Shown: positions 49,019 to 58,849, counted from the stretch's first letter. The stretch is 64,000 nt of DNA from Halobaculum sp. MBLA0143 (GCF_041361465.1 NZ_JBGKAC010000001.1:2728001-2792000), one strand, 5' to 3'. Made by a program: numbers and translations. The notes: generated by a model from the letters alone, not told the origin.

Positions 49019-51013
49019 ATGACACGAGACGATCCGACGGACGGCGCCGACGACGAGCAGACCGACGGTGGGGCGTCGGGTGCGTCCAGCGACGCAGAGA
49101 GTCCGTCCGACCACCGAGACGCACAGCACGACCGCGATCGCGCCGACGAGAGCTCCGACACCGAGACCACTGACGACGAACTCGGCGAGGGACGAGAGGA
49201 GCCGGCGTACACCGGAGACGACACCGGAGACGCCGACGGCACGACCGGGAACGATCGGGGACAGAATCGCCGGATCGACTCCGTCGACGAGCTCGTCACC
49301 ACCGACTCGTCTGGAGACGGTAACCCAGACCCGACGGACACGGACGGCACGACGCCTTCGGCGAACACGGACGGCACGACCGCCGAGACCGGTGCAGGGG
49401 ACGAGTCGAACCCACAGTCCGGCGGTGATCGCCCGGCGAACGACGCCCGCGACGACACTGCTCGGGACGGCTCCACGGATGCCGGCGCCACGGACACCGC
49501 GCCAGGCGACGCCGAGAACGTCGGCACTCCGCCCGGGGTCACGGACACGACGGTGACGCCGGACTCGCGTTCGCGGTCCGACACGGCGGTCGACCTGGAC
49601 GTGGACGAGGTGCTCGGCGACGAAGACGACTCCACCGGGTTGTTCGACGACCTCCTCTCGGGAGATCCGATCTTCGAGAACAAGGAGGTGCTTCGGCCGT
49701 CGTACACGCCACAGAACCTCCCTCACCGAAACGACCAGATCAACCAGATGGCGACGATTCTGGTCTCCGCGCTCCGGGGGGACACGCCGTCGAACATCCT
49801 GATCTACGGGAAGACGGGGACGGGGAAGACGGCGAGTGCGAAGTTCGTCTCACAGGAACTGGAGTCGACGAGCCAGCGGTACGACGTCCCCTGTGAGGTG
49901 GAGTACATCAATTGCGAGGTGACGGACACCCAGTACCGGGTGCTCGCGCAGTTGGCGAACAAGTTCATCGAGAAGAACCGGGAGACCATCGCGGACCGCC
50001 TGGACGACCTCCGCTCGGTCCGTTCGCGTGCAGTCGAGGACGCGAGCACGCTCCACACGACGGAGTTCGACTCCGTCACGGAGCTAGACGACCGGATCGA
50101 GTCGTTGGCGACGGACCGCGACGAGATGGAAGAGGTGCCGATGACGGGGTGGCCGACGGACCGCGTCTACTCGGCGTTCTTCGACGCCGTCGACCACCAC
50201 GAACGGGTCGTCGTCATCATGCTCGACGAGGTGGACAAGCTCGTCGAGAAGTCCGGCGACGACACGCTGTACAACCTCTCGCGGATGAACTCCGAGCTGG
50301 AGCACGCCCGGATCTCGATCATGGGGATCTCGAACGACCTGAAGTTCACCGACTTCCTCGACCCTCGGGTGAAGTCGAGTCTGGGCGAAGAGGAGATCGT
50401 GTTCCCGCCGTACGACGCCAACCAACTGCGCGACATCCTCCAGCACCGTGCCGAGGTGGCGTTCGAGCCGGACGCGCTCACGGAGGACGTGATCCCGTTG
50501 TGTGCCGCGTTCGCGGCCCAGGAGCACGGTGACGCTCGACGCGCGCTAGACCTCCTCCGGACTGCGGGTGAACTCGCAGAACGCAGCCAGGCGAACCGCG
50601 TCGAGGAGTCGCACGTCCGGCAGGCACAGGACAAGATCGAGCTCGACCGGGTCGTAGAGGTCGTGCGGACCCTCCCGACGCAGTCGAAGATCGTCCTGTT
50701 CTCGATCACGCTCTTAGAGAAGAACGGCGTAGAGGCGATCAACACCGGTGAAGTGTTCAACATCTACAAGCGGCTGTGCGAGGAGATCGACGCCGACGTG
50801 CTCACACAGCGGCGCGTCACGGACCTGATCTCCGAGCTCGACATGCTCGGGATCGTCAACGCGGTCGTCGTCAGCAAGGGGCGGTACGGCCGGACGAAGG
50901 AGATCTCGCTGTCCGTCCCGTTGGACGAGACGGAGGCAGTGCTCCTCTCCGACTCGCGGCTCGGCGACATCGACGACGTCCAACCGTTCGTGCAGGCCCG
51001 TTTCGACAACTGA
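49019..51013 (+). CDS. orc1: Orc1/Cdc6 replication initiator with long acidic N-terminus
   Basis: 664 residues from ATG 49019 (MTRDDPTDGADDEQTDG). The first ~190 residues are acidic, Thr/Asp/Gly-rich and probably disordered. The AAA+ core begins near IFENKEVLRPSYTPQNLPHR, with Walker A YGKTGTGKTASA (residues 264–271 region), Walker B IMLDEVDKL, sensor SIMGISNDL, and ends with a winged-helix domain (TQRRVTDLISELDMLGIVNAVVVSKGRYGRTKEISL). It recognises the ORBs in the upstream spacer and loads the MCM helicase. Upstream extension of the frame to 48854 lies in the origin and is not used. Confidence 0.93.
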   Translation: MTRDDPTDGADDEQTDGGASGASSDAESPSDHRDAQHDRDRADESSDTETTDDELGEGREEPAYTGDDTGDADGTTGNDRGQNRRIDSVDELVTTDSSGDGNPDPTDTDGTTPSANTDGTTAETGAGDESNPQSGGDRPANDARDDTARDGSTDAGATDTAPGDAENVGTPPGVTDTTVTPDSRSRSDTAVDLDVDEVLGDEDDSTGLFDDLLSGDPIFENKEVLRPSYTPQNLPHRNDQINQMATILVSALRGDTPSNILIYGKTGTGKTASAKFVSQELESTSQRYDVPCEVEYINCEVTDTQYRVLAQLANKFIEKNRETIADRLDDLRSVRSRAVEDASTLHTTEFDSVTELDDRIESLATDRDEMEEVPMTGWPTDRVYSAFFDAVDHHERVVVIMLDEVDKLVEKSGDDTLYNLSRMNSELEHARISIMGISNDLKFTDFLDPRVKSSLGEEEIVFPPYDANQLRDILQHRAEVAFEPDALTEDVIPLCAAFAAQEHGDARRALDLLRTAGELAERSQANRVEESHVRQAQDKIELDRVVEVVRTLPTQSKIVLFSITLLEKNGVEAINTGEVFNIYKRLCEEIDADVLTQRRVTDLISELDMLGIVNAVVVSKGRYGRTKEISLSVPLDETEAVLLSDSRLGDIDDVQPFVQARFDN

Positions 51014-51050
51014 CGGGTCGACGGCCTGGACGGCCACCCGGTCGCCGACC

Positions 51051-51125
51051 CCGACTCCACTCCAGCCGACGACCGAGACTCCACCCCAGCCGACGACCGA
51101 GACTCCACCCCAGCCGACGACCGAA
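51051..51125. repeat. 24-bp tandem repeat, three copies
   Basis: Units of cagccgacgaccgagactcc plus accc, three nearly identical copies just after orc1. The remaining spacer to 51312 shows nothing I can name. Confidence 0.8.
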
Positions 51126-51312
51126 GCCCTGCTCTAACCGACGACCACGATTCGTTCCCCACCCCAGACGCCGCCGGTACGACTCGAACGCCTTTTGTGA
51201 CGCAACCACGAAACGGAGAGTCCGCGCTCCCGTTCCGACAACCCGTGACTGCCGTCGTCACCCCTTGTTTTCGATTGCAGAACCGCAATACGGCACGACG
51301 ACGACTTCGAAC

Positions 51313-52419
51313 TCAGGCTCCAGACGAAACGGTGGTCCGTTCGGAGTCGACACGAGCCGTGGTGCCCCGAGCGGCGTCGCCCGAGACCGAACAGACTCCT
51401 GGCCCGCGTTCGACACCAGCCGCTGCTGCTACAGTTCCGGCGCCACCTGTCGTCGCCACAGCCCGGGTGCCGGCCGTCGGCGCTGTCACGGCGCCGGGTG
51501 CCGCCGTCGGCGTCGCGGCGGCGGCGAGCCCCAGGTCCACGACTGGCCCGGGCGTCGTCGTCGCCGCGCCGGAGAACACGAGCCTGATCCAGCCCAGCAA
51601 CGGGATACGGATCCGAGCGACCCCGCGGACCCACTCCGGCCGCACCGGCGGTGCGCCGATGGCGTTCACCTGGTCGTACATCGCGTTGTTGTCGCCTTTC
51701 GTGACGAACCCGGCGTTCGGCGCGGGGCAGTTCGGCACCTCGTCACAGGAGTCCCCGGGGAGGTAGTCTGGGTTCGCCCGGTCGTACCAGTTCTCGCCCG
51801 CCTCCACGTGGAAACGCGCCCGGTGAATGATCGGTGGGCCGTACCGCCCGGGTTGTCTGTAGACGATCACCGAGCCGGCCTGGCCGAACGTGGAGTAGCC
51901 GGCCTCGGAGCCGACCTCGTAGGTGACGATCCCCGTGGTCCCTCGTGCGGCGTCGGGAGCGAACCGTCCGGGCTCGGTGACGAACACGAGGTCACCTTTC
52001 TGCATGTGGGGCTCCATACTGCCGGACTCGACGGCCACCATCGGCGGCCAGATCCCGGAGACGGCGAACAACAGCGCGCCGACGACCGCGACGATCAGCG
52101 CCGACGACAGCGTCTCCCGGAAGAGAACGACCGGCGTCGACTCCGACTCGCGGAACCGGGTCACGATGCCGGCGTCCGCCAGCTCGTCGTCGAGGCGGCC
52201 GTCGTCGATGCCCCCGTCGCCGTCACCACGCACGGCTCCGTCGCCGAAGCCGTGCTCCCCGCCGCGACTGTCCCCTGCTGGTTGCTCGTCGGCTCCTCCG
52301 GTGTCCTCTGTCGGTTCCCCCGGATCGGTTCCGTCTGCCGACGACGGGCCGTCGACACCGTCCCCCGACCCGGTGGACGGCGACGCCCCACTGTCTCGCG
52401 GGGCCTCCTCGTCTGTCAT
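51313..52419 (-). CDS. Signal peptidase I (archaeal, S26B-like)
   Basis: 368 residues. An acidic N-terminal tail (about 1–95), one transmembrane helix (TLSSALIVAVVGALLFAVSGIW), then the catalytic domain: Ser134 in VESGSMEP, His199 in PPIIHRARF and Asp243 in GFVTKGDNN, the Ser–His–Asp set used by archaeal signal peptidases. A C-terminal helix region (PLLGWIRLVFSGA) and a long Ala/Thr-rich tail follow. It removes Sec signal peptides at the outer face of the membrane. Convergent with orc1. Confidence 0.92.
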   Translation of the reverse strand: MTDEEAPRDSGASPSTGSGDGVDGPSSADGTDPGEPTEDTGGADEQPAGDSRGGEHGFGDGAVRGDGDGGIDDGRLDDELADAGIVTRFRESESTPVVLFRETLSSALIVAVVGALLFAVSGIWPPMVAVESGSMEPHMQKGDLVFVTEPGRFAPDAARGTTGIVTYEVGSEAGYSTFGQAGSVIVYRQPGRYGPPIIHRARFHVEAGENWYDRANPDYLPGDSCDEVPNCPAPNAGFVTKGDNNAMYDQVNAIGAPPVRPEWVRGVARIRIPLLGWIRLVFSGAATTTPGPVVDLGLAAAATPTAAPGAVTAPTAGTRAVATTGGAGTVAAAAGVERGPGVCSVSGDAARGTTARVDSERTTVSSGA

Positions 52420-52594
52420 CGACGGCGATTTAGCGGCGATGTGGGTGAACCTTCTGGTTCACTGGACTGCAGAGAAGGTCGTCGTGTCACCGTCGGGTCA
52501 CACGCGACGACGCGATATCTCCCGCGATGCGGGCAGTCTCGCGGGAACTCGGTCACTCCGCTCCCCGTTCCCGCTCGACGAGCAACGCCGTCGC

Positions 52595-53899
52595 CTACGG
52601 CGACAGACGTTGCCTGTCTCGCGGGAACAACACGGCTTCCCGGATGTTGTCCAGCTCCAGCATCGTCGTCACGAGCCGGTCTGCGCCCATCCCCCACCCG
52701 GCGTGAGGCGGCATCCCGAACCGGAACATCTTCGTGTAGTACTCGAACTCCTCGGGGTCCAGCCCCTGTTGTTCGAACCCGGCGACGAGCTCCTCGTACC
52801 GGTGTTCACGCTGTCCCCCGGAGACGAGTTCCATCCGCGGGTGGTTCAGGTCGAACCCGGTGGACACGGTCTCGTCGTCGTCCGTGTCCATGATGTAGAA
52901 CGGTTTGATCTCGGAGGGCCAGTTCGTGATGAAGTGGTGCCCGCCGATCTCCTGGCCGAGGACGTGTTCCGCCTCCGTCGAGAGGTCGTCGCCCCACTCC
53001 AGCGTCTCGTCCAGTTCGCCCGTCTCGTTGACAGTGTCCAACGCCTCGCGGTAGGTCACCCGCGGGAACTCCCCTTCGGGCACGTCGAACTCGTCTGTGA
53101 TCTCCAACGCCTCGAGTTCGTCCGCACAGTTGTCCGCGACCGCCTCGTAGGCGTTCCGGACGACGGCCTCCGCCACGTCCATCGCCTCGTGGTGGTCGTA
53201 GAACGCGGACTCGAAGTCGATGGAGGTGGCCTCGTTGAGGTGACGCGGCGTGTTGTGTTCTTCCGCCCGGAAGATCGGGCCGATCTCGAACACGCGCTCG
53301 ACGCCGGAGCCGGCGACGAGCTGCTTGAACAGCTGCGGCGACTGGTTCATGAACGCCTCCTGCCCGAAGTACGAGATCGGGAACAGCTCCGTCCCCCCCT
53401 CCGTCCCGGTGGCGACGATCTTCGGCGTGTTGATCTCCGTGGCGTCGTGGTCGCGGAACGTCTCGCGGGTCGCCCGCAGCACCTCCGACCGGATCTCGAA
53501 GATCGCCTCCACGTCCGGCTTCCGGGCGTCCAGCGTCCGGTTGTCCAGCCGCGTCGGCAGTTCGGCGTCCACCTTCCCGGAGGGGTCCAGCGGCAGCTCC
53601 GGGTCCGCGCCGGCGACGACCTCGAACTCCTCCGGCGTGATCTCCACCCCGGTCGGGGCGCGTGGCTCCTCCTCTACGGCGCCGGTCACTCGGATGACCG
53701 ACTCACGGTGGGCGTCCAGCCCGCGCTCTACGAGGTCGTCGTCCATCTCGTCTTTCTCGAACTTCACCTGGATCTTCCCGGTCGTGTCGCGCACGATGAG
53801 GAAGGCGATCCCGCCCAGGTCTCGTACCTCGTGCACCCAGCCGGCGACCGTGGCCGTCTCTCCGGCCGTCGCGTCTGCCGTGTACGTTCGTCCGTCCAT
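52595..53899 (-). CDS. aspS: Aspartyl-tRNA synthetase (archaeal type, possibly non-discriminating)
   Basis: 434 residues, full length. N-terminal OB-fold anticodon-binding domain ([21 protein letters not shown]), then class II motif 2 ([24 protein letters not shown]) and motif 3 ([28 protein letters not shown]). The insertion pattern is that of archaeal/eukaryotic AspRS. Many archaea use it also to charge tRNA-Asn when AsnRS is absent; the window does not show whether that applies. ATG at 53899. Confidence 0.95.
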   Translation of the reverse strand: MDGRTYTADATAGETATVAGWVHEVRDLGGIAFLIVRDTTGKIQVKFEKDEMDDDLVERGLDAHRESVIRVTGAVEEEPRAPTGVEITPEEFEVVAGADPELPLDPSGKVDAELPTRLDNRTLDARKPDVEAIFEIRSEVLRATRETFRDHDATEINTPKIVATGTEGGTELFPISYFGQEAFMNQSPQLFKQLVAGSGVERVFEIGPIFRAEEHNTPRHLNEATSIDFESAFYDHHEAMDVAEAVVRNAYEAVADNCADELEALEITDEFDVPEGEFPRVTYREALDTVNETGELDETLEWGDDLSTEAEHVLGQEIGGHHFITNWPSEIKPFYIMDTDDDETVSTGFDLNHPRMELVSGGQREHRYEELVAGFEQQGLDPEEFEYYTKMFRFGMPPHAGWGMGADRLVTTMLELDNIREAVLFPRDRQRLSP

Positions 53900-53943
53900 A
53901 CCGGTCGGTCGGCCGCGGACCGGTTAAAACCGGTCGATTCGGC

Positions 53944-54093
53944 TCACCGACGACCGCCCGACACGCCGGCACACTCGGCACACAGTCCCGTCGTCCCCTC
54001 GTAGTGGTCGTCACACACGGCCGCGCCACAGGCGTCACAGGCGTACCTCGCGGACGACGCTTCACACACCTGACACAGTCCCGCACGGTTCAC
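53944..54093 (-). CDS. Small zinc-finger protein (49 aa)
   Basis: 49 residues from a GTG at 54093, not long enough for usual gene finders: MNRAGLCQVCEASSARYACD, then CGAAVCDDHYEGTTGLCAEC. Cys at 7, 10, 19, 22, 27, 38, 41 with His30 form one or two zinc sites, similar to a B-box or HIT-type finger. It lies just upstream of aspS on the same strand. Function unknown. Confidence 0.6.
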   Translation of the reverse strand: MNRAGLCQVCEASSARYACDACGAAVCDDHYEGTTGLCAECAGVSGGRR

Positions 54094-54182
54094 ACCGACA
54101 CTCCGAGTGCCGTCCGTTCGAAACTTTTGGCCGTCCCCGCCGCCGACGACGGATTTACGACCGCTCGGCCCGCAGACGAGGC

Positions 54183-54728
54183 GTGGACAGAGACACGCTC
54201 GTCCTGGGCATCGCCGCGGTGTTCGCGGGGACGTTCGTGACGATGAGTGTTCTCGCCCTCTCTCACTCGTTGTTCCTCGCGTTCGTCGCCGTCCCGTTCG
54301 GCGCGGCCGCGTACTTCATGTGGTGGCAGGTCTCCGGCGACCTGGAAGAACGGTTCCGCGGGCGACGCGCCCCGGGCGACCGCCGCGCGGCCGAGGCGCG
54401 CCGCCGCGCCGCCGAGGGGACCACTGGCGGCAGCTCTCGGTTCGCCGAGGAGGCCCGGAAACGCGCCGCGGAGGGTGCCGCCGGCCGAGAGCGTCGCCGG
54501 GCCGCGGGTGCACGCGCGGGCTCCGGTCGCGGTCCCGGCACTGCCGGCTCGACCGGGATGCCCGCGAGGGAAGCGTACGACACCCTCGACCTCTCGCCGG
54601 ACGCCTCCAACGAGGAGGTGAAGTCGGCGTACCGCGACCGGGTGAAGGAGGTCCACCCGGACAGCGGCGGAGACGAGGAGGCGTTCAAACGGGTCAACCG
54701 GGCCTACGAGACGCTCCGAGAGGACTGA
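54183..54728 (+). CDS. Membrane-anchored J-domain protein
   Basis: 181 residues from a GTG. Two N-terminal helices (DTLVLGIAAVFAGTFVTMSVL and SLFLAFVAVPFGAAAYFMWW), an Arg/Ala-rich charged helix-like linker (about 60–115), and a C-terminal J domain (YDTLDLSPDASNEEVKSAYRDRVKEVHPDSGGDEEAFKRVNRAYETL) with the HPD motif needed to stimulate a DnaK-type chaperone. The J domain is at the C-terminus, facing the cytosol if both helices cross. Function at the membrane inferred. Confidence 0.85.
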   Translation: MDRDTLVLGIAAVFAGTFVTMSVLALSHSLFLAFVAVPFGAAAYFMWWQVSGDLEERFRGRRAPGDRRAAEARRRAAEGTTGGSSRFAEEARKRAAEGAAGRERRRAAGARAGSGRGPGTAGSTGMPAREAYDTLDLSPDASNEEVKSAYRDRVKEVHPDSGGDEEAFKRVNRAYETLRED

Positions 54729-54826
54729 CCCCTCCCCGACGAACCCCCTGACTCCGGAGAACTCGGCCACTCACCGAGGTGAGCGGCGTGAAAAGGTTGA
54801 TACTCGTCGGTGACCCACAGTGTCAC

Positions 54827-56461
54827 ATGTCCGCGGATCGGGCTCCGCTCAGGCGGGCCATCCGGCGCGGCGAAGAGGAGGGCGGCAACGTCGAGTTCAA
54901 GACCCGCCTCACGCGGGACGTCCACCTCGGCGACGGACGCATGGAGAGTCTGGTCGCTCAGCTCCGTCACCGCGTGTTGTCGGGCGACGGCGAGGCGCTG
55001 TACGTCGTCGGCGTGACGGACGACGGCGGTGTCGCCGGGATCGCGCCCGAGGCCTTCTCCGAGACGATGGACGTGTTGTCGTTGCTCGCCGAGGAGGCGG
55101 ACGCCCACATCGAAGACGTCGAGACGTGGAGCGGCGGCGACGGCTCCGCCGACGAGGACGGACTCGTCGGGCTCGTCGAGATCCGCGAGGGGGCGATGCT
55201 GGAGACGAACGACGAACACATCGTCGTCGGCACGGCCGGCCACGTCGACCACGGGAAGTCGACGCTCGTCGGCTCGCTCGTGACGGGCCAGGCGGACGAC
55301 GGCGAGGGGGGCACCCGGTCGTTCCTCGATGTCCAGCCTCACGAGATGGAACGTGGGCTCTCTGCGGACCTCTCGTACGCCGTCTACGGGTTCGACGACG
55401 ACGGTCCCGTCCGGATGGACAACCCACACCGCAAGTCCGACCGCGCGCGGGTCGTCAGGGAGGCCGACAGGCTCGTCTCCTTCGTCGACACGGTCGGTCA
55501 CGAGCCGTGGCTCCGGACGACGATCCGAGGGCTCGTCGGCCAGAAGCTGGACTACGGGCTGTTGACGGTCGCGGCCGACGACGGCCCGACGAAGACCACC
55601 CGCGAACACCTCGGGATCCTGCTCGCCACGGATCTCCCGACGGTCGTCGCCGTGACGAAGGTCGACGCGGTCGACGCCGACCGGATCGAGGCCGTCGAGC
55701 GCGAGGTCGAACGGATGCTCCGGGACGTGGGGAAGACCCCGCTCCGGGTCGACCGCCACGGCGTCGCCACGGCCGTCGAGGAGATCGGCGACGGCGTCGT
55801 CCCGGTGTTGCGGACCTCCGCGGTGACGGAACGCGGCCTCGGTGAACTCGACCGCCTGTTCGAGGCGTTGCCCAAGCGGTCGAACGACGCCGACGGTCGG
55901 TTCCGGATGTACATCGACCGGACGTACGACGTGAAGGGTGTCGGTGCGGTCGCCTCCGGCACGATCCGGTCGGGCGAGGTGGAGGCGGGCGACGAACTCC
56001 TGGTGGGGCCGATGCCCGACGGCCGATTCCGCGAGGTGGAGGTTCGCTCCATCGAGATGCACTACCACCGGGTGGAGGCCGCCCGCGCCGGCCGGATCGT
56101 CGGCATCGCGCTCAAGGGGATCGACGAGTCGGAGATCAACCGCGGCATGGCGTTGGTGCCGCGAGACACCGACCCGACGCCCGTCCGGGAGTTCGAGGCG
56201 GAGGTGGTCGTGTTGAACCACCCGACGAGCATCCGCGACGGCTACGAGCCGGTCGTCCACCTGGAGACGGTGAGCGAGGCGGTCGTGTTCCACCCCGACG
56301 GCGGTCAACTGCTGCCGGGCGACTCCGGCGACGCCACTGTCGAGTTCAAGTTCCACCCGTACCTCGTGGAGGAGGGCCAGCGGTTCGTCTTCCGCGAGGG
56401 GCAGTCGAAGGGGGTCGGCACCGTCACCGGGATCGAGCGCACCGCCGACCGCTCGGAGTAG
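54827..56461 (+). CDS. GTPBP1-like translational GTPase
   Basis: 544 residues from ATG 54827. N-terminal domain of about 130 residues, then a G domain: G1 GTAGHVDHGKSTLVGSL, G3 DTVGHEPW, G4 TKVD; domain II/III like EF-Tu/GTPBP1 with KGVGAVASGTIRSGEVEAGDELLVGP and FKFHPYLVEEGQRFVFREGQSKGVGTV. Members of this haloarchaeal/archaeal branch are related to GTPBP1 and elongation factors; a role in translation or mRNA surveillance is inferred. Its TAG stop abuts the stop of the convergent HAD gene. Confidence 0.85.
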   Translation: MSADRAPLRRAIRRGEEEGGNVEFKTRLTRDVHLGDGRMESLVAQLRHRVLSGDGEALYVVGVTDDGGVAGIAPEAFSETMDVLSLLAEEADAHIEDVETWSGGDGSADEDGLVGLVEIREGAMLETNDEHIVVGTAGHVDHGKSTLVGSLVTGQADDGEGGTRSFLDVQPHEMERGLSADLSYAVYGFDDDGPVRMDNPHRKSDRARVVREADRLVSFVDTVGHEPWLRTTIRGLVGQKLDYGLLTVAADDGPTKTTREHLGILLATDLPTVVAVTKVDAVDADRIEAVEREVERMLRDVGKTPLRVDRHGVATAVEEIGDGVVPVLRTSAVTERGLGELDRLFEALPKRSNDADGRFRMYIDRTYDVKGVGAVASGTIRSGEVEAGDELLVGPMPDGRFREVEVRSIEMHYHRVEAARAGRIVGIALKGIDESEINRGMALVPRDTDPTPVREFEAEVVVLNHPTSIRDGYEPVVHLETVSEAVVFHPDGGQLLPGDSGDATVEFKFHPYLVEEGQRFVFREGQSKGVGTVTGIERTADRSE

Positions 56462-57082
56462 CTACACGATCACGGCCCGGACGCCCGCCCGGCGCGCGGC
56501 CGCCAAGTCCGTCCCGCTGTCGCCGACGTGGACCGCCCGTTCGGGCCCGACACCGAGCACCGACAGCCCGCGTCTGATCGGCTCCGGATCCGGCTTCGCC
56601 GGGCAGTCGTCGCCCGCGAACACGACCCCCTCGACCCGGTCGTCCAGCCCGACCGCGGCGAGTTTCTGCCGCTGCGTCTCTCGTGGCCCGTTCGTGACGA
56701 CCGCGTACGGCACGCCGCGGCCGTCGAGCCCGTCGAGGAACCGCTCGGCACCGCGGCACCACCCGACGTTCCCGTGGTCGCGCTCGGCCGCGAACGCCCG
56801 GGCGAGCGAGCGGCCGGTCTCCGGATCGTAGTCCCGCTCGGCCGCGAGCGCGGCGAAGCACTCTCTGCGGAGTTCTCGCATCGAGTCCGTCCGCTCGGCG
56901 AACTCGTCGAACCGGTCGTAGTACGCCTCCACCGGAAACGGGGGGTCGACACCGACCCGGTCGCCGGCGACCGCGAGCAACTCCCCCGGCGACCGCCGGT
57001 AGTCGACGAGCGTCCCGTCCAGGTCGAGCGTCACACCGTCGGGGTCGCCCAGATCGGTCGGGGCCGTCGGAGCGCGCGTCAC
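56462..57082 (-). CDS. HAD family hydrolase (phosphatase-like)
   Basis: 206 residues. Motif I VTLDLDGTLVDY (nucleophile Asp), motif II region VTNGPRE, Lys in the CPAKPDPEP segment (motif III) and motif IV GDSGTDLAAARRAG. Small cap between motifs I and II. Typical phosphoglycolate-phosphatase-like HAD of unknown substrate. ATG start 57082; the upstream gene ends 3 bp before. Confidence 0.85.
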   Translation of the reverse strand: MTRAPTAPTDLGDPDGVTLDLDGTLVDYRRSPGELLAVAGDRVGVDPPFPVEAYYDRFDEFAERTDSMRELRRECFAALAAERDYDPETGRSLARAFAAERDHGNVGWCRGAERFLDGLDGRGVPYAVVTNGPRETQRQKLAAVGLDDRVEGVVFAGDDCPAKPDPEPIRRGLSVLGVGPERAVHVGDSGTDLAAARRAGVRAVIV

Positions 57083-57084
57083 GG

Positions 57085-57738
57085 CTACGACTCCAGTGCC
57101 GCGTGTGTCGCCGCCGTGGCGACGTACGTCGGCTCCCCGCTCGACTCGCCGGCGTCGGCGTCGAGCAGCCCGAGCGCGGCCAGCCAGTCACACAGCCGGA
57201 CGACACGGCCGCGCCACACCTCCTCCCAGTCGTCCGTCCGGGTGCGCTCCCACCGCGGGATCAGCGGCTCGACCGCGTCGAAGACCGTTTCGACCGTCGT
57301 CGCCCCGCCGGCTGTGCGTTCGGCTGTCTCGGCGGCGGCGGAGTCGTCGGTGTCGCCGCCGACGGCCCGCTCGGCGATCTCGCGTGCCCCGACCACCCCG
57401 TCGAGCAGCCCCGCCCGGAGTCCGTCGAGCGACGGCTCCGTCCGCGTCCGCCGGAACCCCTCGTCCGTCTCGACGGCGAGGTCGAGCCCGCGGAGGAACG
57501 TGAGCCAGGTCCGCGACACGTCGCGGCGCTCGTAGCCCAGCCGCCGGACGAGCCGGGCACAGCAGTCGTCTTCGCTCCCGGGGACGAGCGGGACGGCTCC
57601 CTGGACCTCGGCGACGTAGTCGACGACCGTCCCCGGATCGACCGCCCCGGCGACGGCACCGAGCGTGTCGCCGTCGCCGACCCCGACCGCGAGCCCGACG
57701 GGCGTCCCCGCGAGCGTCGGCACGTGTTTCACCCGCAC
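57085..57738 (-). CDS. Hypothetical haloarchaeal protein
   Basis: 217 residues from ATG 57738 (MRVKHVPTLAGTPVGLAVGVG). Not recognised; segments VRRLGYERRDVSRTWLTFLRGLDLAVET and DWEEVWRGRVVRLCDWLAALGLL suggest a helical fold, perhaps winged-helix-like. It begins 4 bp after the mch stop and ends 3 bp before the HAD gene, so mch, this gene and the HAD gene look like one operon. Confidence 0.65.
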   Translation of the reverse strand: MRVKHVPTLAGTPVGLAVGVGDGDTLGAVAGAVDPGTVVDYVAEVQGAVPLVPGSEDDCCARLVRRLGYERRDVSRTWLTFLRGLDLAVETDEGFRRTRTEPSLDGLRAGLLDGVVGAREIAERAVGGDTDDSAAAETAERTAGGATTVETVFDAVEPLIPRWERTRTDDWEEVWRGRVVRLCDWLAALGLLDADAGESSGEPTYVATAATHAALES

Positions 57739-57741
57739 CCG

Positions 57742-58686
57742 CTACACCTCCGGGAGGTCCCAGGAGTCGGCCAGCAGATCCTCGTGGGTATCGCCGTGGA
57801 CGTACGTCGGACCGTCGATCACGTCGACGGTGACCTGCGCCGGGGCGAACACGGACTCGTCGACGTCGTAGAAGTCGTACTCCGCGTCCGCGAAGATCTC
57901 CTCGAACGGGGTGCCGTACTCCGCGGCCGCGGTCGACGGGACGTTCTCGAACACGGTCGGGTCGTCGTCGTCCACGAGGAGGTACACCTCGCCGCCGTAC
58001 GCCAGCGCGTCGTTCGTCCGGCCCATTGCGGCCGTCTCGTCGTAGCCGACCGGAGCGACCGGCGCGGAGCCGCTGACCGTCTGGATCGCCGTCGGGTCGT
58101 ACCCCAGCTCGAACAACCGGAAGACGGCGAGCTCTGCCGCGCGGGCGGCCGTCGTCGCGCTGCCGGCGAGCGAGCCGGTGGCACACGTCGGCAGGAACAC
58201 GGCCGACGGAGAGACGTTCGCCCGGTCGGCGATGTGGTCGGCGACCGACTCCCCCGGCAGTTCCGCGGCCTCGACGCTCAACACCGTGAGGTCGAACTCG
58301 TCGTAGTACCCGACGGCGGCGAACTCCGCCTCCTCGCCGACCAACGCCCGTGCCGGCCCGGAGCCGAGCCCCTCGAAGTCGTCGACCGCGAGCTCCCAGC
58401 CGGCCTTCTGTGAACACAGGAGGGCCCGCGCCGGGTGGTCCGTGGTCAGCTCGACGTGGGGCCGAACCCCTCCGGCGACATCGTCCACACGGGTCTGGAT
58501 CGTCGCCAGACCGGCAGTCTGGATCTCTGCCAGCAACAGGCCGGCCTCCAGTCCGCCACGGGCGTCCACCCCGAAGTCCAACACCGTCGCTCCGGAGTCC
58601 AGTTCGTAGGGTGTCACCCCCAGCTCGTCGGCGAAGTCCAGCGCCTCGTCGACGAGTTCGACCGCGTTGCGGTTGAGACTCTCCAT
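57742..58686 (-). CDS. mch: Methenyltetrahydromethanopterin cyclohydrolase
   Basis: 314 residues. Mch family: MESLNRNAVELVDEALDFAD, GARVLDFGV-like GATVLDFGVDARGGLEAGLLLAEI, CSQKAGWEL, and LPTCATGSLAGSATTAARA with SGSAPVAPVGYD. It opens methenyl-H4MPT (or methenyl-THF in haloarchaea) to the formyl form. Haloarchaea are not methanogens, so this is probably part of a folate-type one-carbon pathway. Full length. ATG at 58686. Confidence 0.9.
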   Translation of the reverse strand: MESLNRNAVELVDEALDFADELGVTPYELDSGATVLDFGVDARGGLEAGLLLAEIQTAGLATIQTRVDDVAGGVRPHVELTTDHPARALLCSQKAGWELAVDDFEGLGSGPARALVGEEAEFAAVGYYDEFDLTVLSVEAAELPGESVADHIADRANVSPSAVFLPTCATGSLAGSATTAARAAELAVFRLFELGYDPTAIQTVSGSAPVAPVGYDETAAMGRTNDALAYGGEVYLLVDDDDPTVFENVPSTAAAEYGTPFEEIFADAEYDFYDVDESVFAPAQVTVDVIDGPTYVHGDTHEDLLADSWDLPEV

Positions 58687-58738
58687 ACGCCGGGTACGAC
58701 GGCTCCCGGGAAAGGGCTTGCCGGTCTCGACCCGCCGT

Positions 58739-58849
58739 CTAGCGTCGGCGGCGCCGCAGCCACAACGACGCGGCGGCGACCAGTAAGACGATCACGGCGA
58801 GCGCGACCCCGACGGAGCCGTCTGTCGAGACGCTGGTCTGGATCAACAC
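58739..58849 (-). CDS. Possible 36-residue membrane protein
   Basis: GTG-started frame MLIQTSVSTDGSVGVALAV followed by a hydrophobic helix (VIVLLVAAASLWL) and five Arg at the end. Single membrane span with a positively charged cytosolic end; plausible tiny membrane protein upstream of mch, but evidence is limited to composition. Confidence 0.4.
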   Translation of the reverse strand: MLIQTSVSTDGSVGVALAVIVLLVAAASLWLRRRRR

